A stretch of 64,000 nucleotides of DNA from the NCBI RefSeq assembly GCF_030505195.1, contig NZ_CP129672.1:2328501-2392500 (forward strand). Direction: 5' to 3'. This DNA is from Comamonas testosteroni. Its GTDB lineage: Bacteria > Pseudomonadota > Gammaproteobacteria > Burkholderiales > Burkholderiaceae_C. Below the pieces are notes generated by a model. That model ran no database searches, was not told the origin of the DNA, and was given only the letters and a program-made list of their open reading frames with translations. Every line of letters starts with the position of its first letter. Within the stretch, counting starts at the first letter, position 1. Position numbers and translations under genes: made by a program. Shown here in pieces: positions 50,798-56,903 of this stretch.

Positions 50798-51475
50798 ATG
50801 CGCATACTGATTGCCGAAGACGACCAGGTGCTGGCAGACGGCCTGCTGCGCACGCTGCGCAGCTCGGGCGCCGTTGTCAGCCATGTGGCCAATGGCAGTG
50901 AGGCCGATACCGCCTTGCTGACCAGCAGCGAATTCGATTTGCTGATTCTCGATCTGGGTCTGCCAAAGGTACACGGTCTGGAAGTGCTCAAGCGCCTGCG
51001 TGGGCGCGGCGATGCGCTTCCGGTGCTGATTCTCACGGCCGCCGATTCGATCGAAGAGCGCGTACAGGGCCTGGACTATGGTGCCGACGACTACATGGCC
51101 AAGCCGTTTGCGCTGTCCGAGCTGGAAGCGCGCGTGCGCGCCCTCACGCGTCGCGGCATGGGCGGCGCCAGCTCCACCATCAAGCACGGCCCGCTGGTCT
51201 ATGACCAGACCGGCCGGGTCGCCACCATCGACGGCAAGATGGTGGAGCTGTCGGCGCGCGAGCTGGGCCTGCTGGAAGTGCTGCTGCAGCGCGCGGGCCG
51301 TCTGGTCAGCAAGGACCAGCTGGTGGAGCGCCTGTGCGAATGGGGCGAAGAGGTGAGCAACAACGCCATCGAGGTCTATATCCACCGTCTGCGCAAGAAA
51401 ATCGAGAAAGGCCCGATCCGCATCGCCACCGTCCGCGGCCTCGGTTACTGCCTGGAAAAAATCACCCCCCCCTGA
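50798..51475 (+). CDS. OmpR/TctD-like response regulator
   Basis: A 225-residue regulator: receiver domain (1-118) with acidic pair Asp8-Asp9, phosphoacceptor Asp52 in LLILDLGLPK and Lys in YMAKPFALSE; winged helix (about 128-222) ending NAIEVYIHRLRKKIEKGPIRIATVRGLGYCLE. CAGGAGACACAC precedes the ATG. It pairs with the kinase 105 bp downstream and probably controls the Bug receptor beyond it, as TctD does for citrate receptors. The stop codon falls inside a structured repeat copy. Confidence 0.93.
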   Translation: MRILIAEDDQVLADGLLRTLRSSGAVVSHVANGSEADTALLTSSEFDLLILDLGLPKVHGLEVLKRLRGRGDALPVLILTAADSIEERVQGLDYGADDYMAKPFALSELEARVRALTRRGMGGASSTIKHGPLVYDQTGRVATIDGKMVELSARELGLLEVLLQRAGRLVSKDQLVERLCEWGEEVSNNAIEVYIHRLRKKIEKGPIRIATVRGLGYCLEKITPP

Positions 51476-51556
51476 GCGGCTTTGCCTAGGCGGCCCCGCC
51501 GCTTCCCCCCAGGGGGACGGCAGCCTTGGCTTCGGGGCGGCCCTCGCTGGCTGCCT
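51469..51556 (+). repeat. Structured dispersed repeat, copy E (between regulator and kinase genes)
   Basis: It starts with CCCCTGAGCGGCTTTGCC, so the TGA here is the regulator stop codon. Variable stem GGCAGCC (51519-51525) pairs with GGCTGCC (51549-51555). This is the most divergent copy: the middle stem is reduced to CCCCC/GGGGG. Confidence 0.75.
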
Positions 51557-51580
51557 CTTGCATGAGATAGCGCCCCACCC

Positions 51581-53023
51581 ATGAAGATCTTTCAGCGTGA
51601 GCAGCGATCCCTCTTTGGCGAGATCCTCGACTGGATGCTCACGCCGCTGCTGCTGCTCTGGCCCGTGAGCCTGGCGCTGACCTGGCTGGTGGCCCAGGGT
51701 CTGGCCAACAAGCCCTTCGACCGCGCGCTGGAGTACAACGCCCAGGCCCTGGCCCAGCTGGTCATCGTGCAACGCGGCAAGGTGCAGTTCAATCTGCCGC
51801 AGTCGGCCAGCGAGATCTTGCGCGCCGATGAGTCGGACACGGTGTTCTTTCAGGTCAGCGGCACCAGGGGCGAATATCTGGCGGGCGAGCGCGACCTGCC
51901 GCGCCCGCCCGCTGTCGACGAGGACCCGCCCACCGGCACGGTGCTGCTGCGCGATGAGGAATACAAGGGCATTGACCTGCGCGTGGCCTATATCTGGGTG
52001 CGCATGCCGCTGCCCGGCGAGCCCAACGCTCTGGTGCAGGTCGCGGAAACACGCGAAAAGCGTAGCGTGCTGGCCACGGAAATCATCAAGGGCGTGATGC
52101 TGCCGCAGTTCGTCATCCTGCCGCTGGCCGCCTTGCTGGTCTGGCTGGCGCTGGCGCGCGGCATCAAGCCGCTGCACCGGCTGGAAGAGCGCATCCGCGC
52201 GCGCAAGCCCGAGGATCTCTCGCCCATCAACCACAAAGATGTGCCGCTGGAGGTGGTGCCGCTGGTCGATTCGGTCAACGATCTGCTGCAGCGGCTGCAT
52301 GACTCCATCGCCACGCAAAAGCGCTTTCTGGCCGACGCCGCCCACCAGCTCAAGACCCCGCTGGCGGGGCTGCGCATGCAGGCCGACCTGGCCCAGCGCG
52401 AGGGCACGAACACCGAAGACCTGAAGCGCTCGCTGGCGCAGATCGGCCGCTCCAGCATGCGTGCCACCCATACGGTCAACCAGCTGCTGGCACTGGCACG
52501 GGCCGAGAGCGCCGTGCCCGCCATGCAAGGCTGCAACCTCGTGCGCATCGTCACCGACGTGGTGCAGGACTGCCTGCCGCGCGCCATGGACAAGCACATC
52601 GACCTGGGCTACGAGGGCGCCAGCGCCAGCACGCCCGGTGTCTGGCTCAACGGCAATGCCACCTTGCTCGCCGAGTTGGTGCGCAATCTGGTGGACAACG
52701 CCATCAACTACACGCCATCGACCAGCGAACAGCCGGGCGTGGTCACCGTGCGCGTGCAGGCCGATCATTTCGGCCAGATTCTGCTGCTGCAGGTCGAGGA
52801 CTCCGGCCCCGGCGTGCCGCTGGCCGAGCGCGAACTGATCTTCCAGCCCTTTTACCGGGCGCTGGGCTCCGAAGCCGACGGCTCCGGTCTGGGCCTGCCC
52901 ATCGTCATGGAAATCGCCCGTCAGCATGGAGCGCAGGTGCTGCTGCAAGAAGCCAGGCCCGGTCATACCCCGCCGGGGGCACTGTTTACCGTGCGCTTCA
53001 AGGCCATGCCCGGACAGCAGTGA
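51581..53023 (+). CDS. TctE/QseC-like sensor histidine kinase
   Basis: A 480-residue membrane kinase with helices at about 15-38 and 170-190 flanking a 2CSK_N-type periplasmic domain. HAMP-like region 190-240, phospho-His255 in DAAHQLKTPLAGLRMQADLA, and an ATPase domain with NLVDNAINYTP, DSGPGVP and GSGLGLPI. This N-terminal domain type is characteristic of TctE. Partner of the regulator immediately upstream; both lead to a Bug solute receptor, so the signal is likely a di- or tricarboxylate (inference). Confidence 0.92.
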   Translation: MKIFQREQRSLFGEILDWMLTPLLLLWPVSLALTWLVAQGLANKPFDRALEYNAQALAQLVIVQRGKVQFNLPQSASEILRADESDTVFFQVSGTRGEYLAGERDLPRPPAVDEDPPTGTVLLRDEEYKGIDLRVAYIWVRMPLPGEPNALVQVAETREKRSVLATEIIKGVMLPQFVILPLAALLVWLALARGIKPLHRLEERIRARKPEDLSPINHKDVPLEVVPLVDSVNDLLQRLHDSIATQKRFLADAAHQLKTPLAGLRMQADLAQREGTNTEDLKRSLAQIGRSSMRATHTVNQLLALARAESAVPAMQGCNLVRIVTDVVQDCLPRAMDKHIDLGYEGASASTPGVWLNGNATLLAELVRNLVDNAINYTPSTSEQPGVVTVRVQADHFGQILLLQVEDSGPGVPLAERELIFQPFYRALGSEADGSGLGLPIVMEIARQHGAQVLLQEARPGHTPPGALFTVRFKAMPGQQ

Positions 53024-53243
53024 AGCGCAAGCTCGAAATGCACCAATTCGGTGCCTGACAAGGCTGAGAAGCCGCGCCAGGCTTGGCTTTGCGCCCATTT
53101 GCCCCGATGCAGGCATCGGAAACTGCGTATTTAGCAAGCTCTCGCTTACCCTAGAATCAATTCGGTCATGGGTTGTCTGAAGAGTCGCTATTTGTGCTCT
53201 GCAAGACAACAATTTGGAATCACTGGATCCTGGGAGCTTTTTG

Positions 53244-54221
53244 ATGCAAAGACGTCAATTCATCTACACCGCCGCTGCTGCCGCAGCCGCTTCTTCTTTC
53301 TCCGGCATGACCATGGCGCAGGACACATCGCGTCCTCTGCGCATCGTCGTGCCCTTCCCCGCTGGCGGCCCTACCGACATGGTGCCCCGCAATATGCAGG
53401 ACGTGCTGATCAAGCTGCTGGGCGGCCAGGCCGTGGTGATTGAAAACAAGGCCGGCGCCGGCGGCTCCATCGGCATGGCCGAAGTGGCTCGCGCCACTGA
53501 TGGCGTGACTTTCGGCATTGCCACCCTGTCCACCCATGGCGTGAACCCCGCCGTGTTCAAGAAGCTGCCTTACGACGCAATCAACGACTTCGTGGGTGTG
53601 ACCGAGATCGTCAAGGCCCCCGGCGTGCTGGTGATCAACCCCAAGCTGATTCCCGTGAAGACTTTTGCCGAGTTTGTGGCCTACCTCAAGGCCAACCCCG
53701 GCAAGGTGTCCTATGCCACCCCCGGCAACGGCACCATCGGCCATATGTGGGGCGCCCAGTTCCTCAAGAGCACGGGCACCGAAATGCACCACATTCCCTA
53801 CCGTGGCTCGGCTCCGGCCATCAACGACGTGCTGGGCAACCAGGTTCCCGTGTACTTCGATCAGGTGAACTCGTCCCTGCCCCATATCAAGTCGGGCAAG
53901 GTGCGCGCCCTGGCCGTGTCCTGGCATGAACGCCTGGACGTGCTGCCCGATGTGCAGACCTATGCGCAGGCCGGTCACCCCGATCTGAACGAGCCTTCCT
54001 GGTTCGGCCTGGTGGCCCCCAAGAACACGCCCGCCGCACAAGTGGAACGTGTGCAAAAAGCCATCATTGCCGCACTCAAGGATCCCGCCGTCAAGCAGCG
54101 CATGGCCGCTCAAGGCCTGTACCCCTCGGGCACATCGAGCGCCGATTTCACCAAGCAGATCGCCAGCGAAGTGGCCAAGATGAAGAAGCTGGCCGCTGTC
54201 GCCGATATTCATCTTGACTAA
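53244..54221 (+). CDS. Bug family (tripartite tricarboxylate transporter) solute receptor
   Basis: A 325-residue periplasmic receptor. It starts MQRRQFIYTAAAAAAASS, a twin-residue-poor Ala-rich signal ending MTMA, then RPLRIVVPFPAGGPTDMVPR (ligand loop), NKAGAGGSIGMAEVARA and HHIPYRGSAPAINDVLGNQ, all Bug signatures. GGGAG precedes the ATG. Its place after a TctD/TctE-like pair supports carboxylate uptake. No TctA/TctB permease is present in the window. A terminator follows. Confidence 0.93.
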   Translation: MQRRQFIYTAAAAAAASSFSGMTMAQDTSRPLRIVVPFPAGGPTDMVPRNMQDVLIKLLGGQAVVIENKAGAGGSIGMAEVARATDGVTFGIATLSTHGVNPAVFKKLPYDAINDFVGVTEIVKAPGVLVINPKLIPVKTFAEFVAYLKANPGKVSYATPGNGTIGHMWGAQFLKSTGTEMHHIPYRGSAPAINDVLGNQVPVYFDQVNSSLPHIKSGKVRALAVSWHERLDVLPDVQTYAQAGHPDLNEPSWFGLVAPKNTPAAQVERVQKAIIAALKDPAVKQRMAAQGLYPSGTSSADFTKQIASEVAKMKKLAAVADIHLD

Positions 54222-54265
54222 AAATAGGAGCTGGTTACGCTTGTCGTAACTGGTTTTCCAATACA

Positions 54266-54293
54266 AAAGGCCTGCAAATGCAGGCCTTTCTTG
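54266..54293 (+). terminator. Intrinsic terminator after Bug receptor
   Basis: AAAGGCCTGCA-AA-TGCAGGCCTTT is a perfect 11-bp stem followed by CTTGC; flanking A and T stretches allow use from either side, between the convergent Bug and SPOR-like genes. Confidence 0.85.
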
Positions 54294-54311
54294 CGATAGC
54301 AGCTACGAAAA

Positions 54312-55115
54312 TTACTTAGAGCAGGCCTGCAAAGCCTTGGGCAACAGATTCTTGCCAGCAAGTGCCGCCACTTCGTTGCGCAAGCTCGGCGTGGCCTTGG
54401 GCAGGCGCAGCGCATAGGTCGTCACATCGGGACGCTCCTGCACCACGCGCGCGGTGCGCACGCCCTGGCGCGCGAAAGTGGCCAGCTGGCGCTGGGCGGC
54501 TTCTTCCGTCGAAAAACGCCCCAGCGACAGACCGGGCTCGAAGCTGCCGCCGGCGCGGTCGAAGTCGATATTCATCAGGCGCAGCTCGCCGCGCTTGCGG
54601 TCCATGAATTCGGCGTCTGGGAACTTGCCCATATAGACCATCCAGCGTCCGCCCTGATGGCTGGCCACCAGCTCCCAATCGCTCTTGGACTTGCCCGCCA
54701 GCGCACGGCGAATGCTGTCGGCCTGCGCCTCTTCGATGCCGTTGGCCTGATAGCAGGCCTCGGGCTCCTTAATGGCGGTCTTGGCATCCTTTGTGTCCTT
54801 GGCATCCTTGATTTCCCTGGCCGCGACGGTTGCGGCGTCGGACTTGCCATCCGACTTGCTTTCGGGAGCGGCGGGCGGCGCACTGTCGTCCACCGCAGGC
54901 GCTTCGGGCTCCGCAGTCTTTGCAGGTTCATCGTCCGGAGCTTGCACCGCTTCGGGCTGCTGCAGCACCAGGCCATCCGGCCTGATCTGCTCCTGAAGGC
55001 GCTGCGGCTCGGACTGCAACTCCGGCGCCAGCCCCATGCCGGCCAGATAGCCGTGGCTCCACATGTAGTAGCCGGCGTTGCCCAGCAGCAAGAGCAGGAA
55101 AACGATTCTCAGCAT
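54312..55115 (-). CDS. SPOR domain-like membrane protein
   Basis: A 267-residue protein with one N-terminal helix (MLRIVFLLLLLGNAGYYMW, 1-20), an acidic Pro/Ala/Glu-rich linker (about 45-115) and a C-terminal domain containing WMVYMGKFPDAEFMDRKRGEL ... SLGRFSTEEAAQRQLATFARQGVRTARVV, the beta-alpha-beta pattern of SPOR peptidoglycan-binding domains. A Cys pair (near 120 and at the C-terminus) could form a disulfide. It lies downstream of birA on the same strand. It probably acts at the cell wall or septum. Confidence 0.8.
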   Translation of the reverse strand: MLRIVFLLLLLGNAGYYMWSHGYLAGMGLAPELQSEPQRLQEQIRPDGLVLQQPEAVQAPDDEPAKTAEPEAPAVDDSAPPAAPESKSDGKSDAATVAAREIKDAKDTKDAKTAIKEPEACYQANGIEEAQADSIRRALAGKSKSDWELVASHQGGRWMVYMGKFPDAEFMDRKRGELRLMNIDFDRAGGSFEPGLSLGRFSTEEAAQRQLATFARQGVRTARVVQERPDVTTYALRLPKATPSLRNEVAALAGKNLLPKALQACSK

Positions 55116-55156
55116 AGGTTTCTCACATCAGTTATCCATGGGCTGCAGCCGCTCGC

Positions 55157-55273
55157 GGGCAGCCGAGCAAGGGCCTGGGCGGCCCCGCCGCCCCGCAGCG
55201 AGGGCTGCGTCCTTCTGCCCTAGCGCGCAGCGCGTAGAGAGAGGAGGAAGGCGCAAAGCGCCTCAGGAGGTGC
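55157..55273 (-). repeat. Structured dispersed repeat, copy F (after birA)
   Basis: Variable stem GCAGCC (55159-55164) with GGCTGC (55203-55208), middle CTAGCGCGCAGCGCGTAGAGAG block, and terminal GGCGCAAAGCGCCTCAGGAGG. It starts 7 bp after the birA stop. Confidence 0.85.
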
Positions 55274-55279
55274 TTCATT

Positions 55280-56110
55280 TCAAGCCTGCAGCGGGCTGCC
55301 TGCCGGACGCACGCTGATTTCGGAACTGGTCACGGCTTGCAGCCCGGTCGCGGTACGCACCAGAAAGCCGCCATCGGCAGCCACACCCTGAGCCATGCCG
55401 CTCGTGCCGTCGCTCAGATTCACTTCGCGTCCAGCCAGCAGATCGCGCTGGGCGAAACGCTGCATCAGCGGAGCAAAGCCATGCCGGGCAAAGCTCTGCA
55501 CCTCGGCCACCAGGTTTGGCAATATGCAGGCCAGGGCCGTGGGCGCATCCAGTGCCGCATCAAGCTCCTGCAGGCAGGCCGGGGCCGTGCGCATGCCGTC
55601 ACCGGGACGCGGACGCACATTGATGCCGATACCGATCACCACATAGCGCGGCGCCGTCATATCGTGTTGCTGGCCGCCGACAAAGCTGGCGGTCTCGATC
55701 AGAATGCCGGCCAGCTTGCGGTCGCCCTCCAGCCACAGATCGTTGGGCCACTTGATGCCGATCTTGGGCGCAGCCCCCGCTGCGGGAAGCTGGGGCTGCA
55801 GGCTCTCGGCCACACTCACGCCCACCGCCAATGACAGTCCCGACCAGTCGCGCGGTGCCAGCGGCAGGCCCAGCGAGAACATCAGCGAATCACCGACGCC
55901 GCTGACCCAGTTGCGGCCCAGGCGGCCTCGGCCCTGGGTTTGCTGCTCGGCAATCAACAGCACCGGCTCCGTCAGCCCGTCTCGCGCGCGGCGCATGAGT
56001 TCGGTGTTGCTGGAGTCGATGCTAAGCAGCACCTCGACCGTAAAGCCCGGCAGCTGCGGCGCAATGGCTTCCCACAAGGCTTCGGCATTCCAGTGAATCG
56101 GCTGAGTCAT
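55280..56110 (-). CDS. birA: Biotin--[acetyl-CoA-carboxylase] ligase (no DNA-binding domain)
   Basis: Activates biotin to biotinyl-AMP and attaches it to carboxylase carrier protein. The 276 residues contain the catalytic domain only: SSNTELMRRARDG, the adenylate loop QGRGRLGRNW, IKWPNDLWLEGDRKLAGILIE, and the small SH3-like C-terminal domain (NLSDGTSGMAQGV). No N-terminal helix-turn-helix, so it is not a repressor. ATG at 56110. Confidence 0.95.
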   Translation of the reverse strand: MTQPIHWNAEALWEAIAPQLPGFTVEVLLSIDSSNTELMRRARDGLTEPVLLIAEQQTQGRGRLGRNWVSGVGDSLMFSLGLPLAPRDWSGLSLAVGVSVAESLQPQLPAAGAAPKIGIKWPNDLWLEGDRKLAGILIETASFVGGQQHDMTAPRYVVIGIGINVRPRPGDGMRTAPACLQELDAALDAPTALACILPNLVAEVQSFARHGFAPLMQRFAQRDLLAGREVNLSDGTSGMAQGVAADGGFLVRTATGLQAVTSSEISVRPAGSPLQA

Positions 56111-56173
56111 TTTTATCTATCCAAATCTAAAAACTGGCGCAACGCAAGTCAAAAACTGACGCTGCCCACACCA

Positions 56174-56287
56174 GAGACGCCAAGCAAGGGCCTAGGCGGC
56201 CCCACCGCCCCGCAGCGAGGGCGTCGTCCCCTTCCCATAGCGCGAAGCGCGTAGAGAGAAGGGGAAGGCGTGCAGCGCCTCAGGGGA
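56174..56287 (-). repeat. Structured dispersed repeat, copy G (end of SET-domain gene)
   Basis: Variable stem GACGCC (56176-56181) with GGCGTC (56220-56225), second stem CCCCTTC/GAAGGGG around TAGCGCGAAGCGCGTAGAG, terminal GGCGTGCAGCGCC. The TGA of its CCCCTGAGG edge is the stop codon of the SET-domain gene. Confidence 0.87.
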
Positions 56288-56786
56288 TGCTTGCAGGCAT
56301 CGGCGGTTTCCAGCCCCTTTTCGGCGCCAGCATGGTGCCGCGGCAGTTCGCAGCGCCGCAGTAGCAGGCATATTCAGCCTTGAGCTTGGCCGTATAGCGC
56401 TCCTCCACCATCAGGCCATAGTCATAGTTCAGCTCCTCGCCCGCTGCAATATTGCGCAGCGCCACGATATAGACGCGACCGTCGATCTCGTCGGTGTAGC
56501 AGTTGGGCGCGCAGCTGTGGTTGATCCAGCGCGAGGAGTTGCCCTTGTGCGTGGCATCTATCACCCGCTCATCGTCGACCTGAAAGTAAAAAGTGTGATT
56601 GGGCTGGCTGGGATCATGCGGATGACGGTCCTGCGCCTGCTGCCAGTCAATCACTTCGCCCACGTACTCAATAATGGTTTCGCCTTGCGCAATATCCTGC
56701 GCGGCGAAAACGCCTTTGCCATGAACGCCGGAGCGCCGGGTCTGGATGCGGCGGCCCGTTGAAGAGGCCAGTGATGTGCGGGGCAT
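56280..56786 (-). CDS. SET domain protein-lysine methyltransferase
   Basis: A 168-residue compact SET protein. SGVHGKGVFAAQDIAQGETIIEYVGE begins the SET fold; RWINHSCAPN (NHSCAPN at 89-95) and GEELNYDYG form the SAM/substrate pseudoknot, and Cys141, Cys143 and Cys148 (CYCGAANC) form a post-SET zinc site with Cys91 or a neighbour. It should methylate a lysine of a DNA-binding or other protein; bacterial substrates are mostly unknown. Divergent from topB across 117 bp holding a Z-DNA-prone tract. The last codon and stop lie in a repeat copy. Confidence 0.92.
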   Translation of the reverse strand: MPRTSLASSTGRRIQTRRSGVHGKGVFAAQDIAQGETIIEYVGEVIDWQQAQDRHPHDPSQPNHTFYFQVDDERVIDATHKGNSSRWINHSCAPNCYTDEIDGRVYIVALRNIAAGEELNYDYGLMVEERYTAKLKAEYACYCGAANCRGTMLAPKRGWKPPMPASIP

Positions 56787-56805
56787 GTTTTCTCTGATAC
56801 TTTGA

Positions 56806-56836
56806 ATATGCACACATGTGCGCATGCGCGCGCATG
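56806..56836. other. 31-nt alternating purine-pyrimidine tract (Z-DNA prone) in divergent promoter region
   Basis: From 56806 to 56836 every base alternates purine and pyrimidine without exception, including GCACACATGTGCGC and GCGCGCGCATG. It also contains the palindromes CACATGTG and GCGCATGCGC. It lies between the starts of the SET-domain gene and topB. Confidence 0.85.
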
Positions 56837-56903
56837 AGAAGCGAATTGTATGAGCCTGAGTTTTGATTCGGGTTCAGGTGGTTAATGACGACGAGAACAC
56901 ACA

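Noticed and set aside
50549..53212. 887-codon minus-strand ORF across MarR, regulator and kinase genes
   Set aside because: Shadow of three well-supported plus-strand genes; no recognisable domain.
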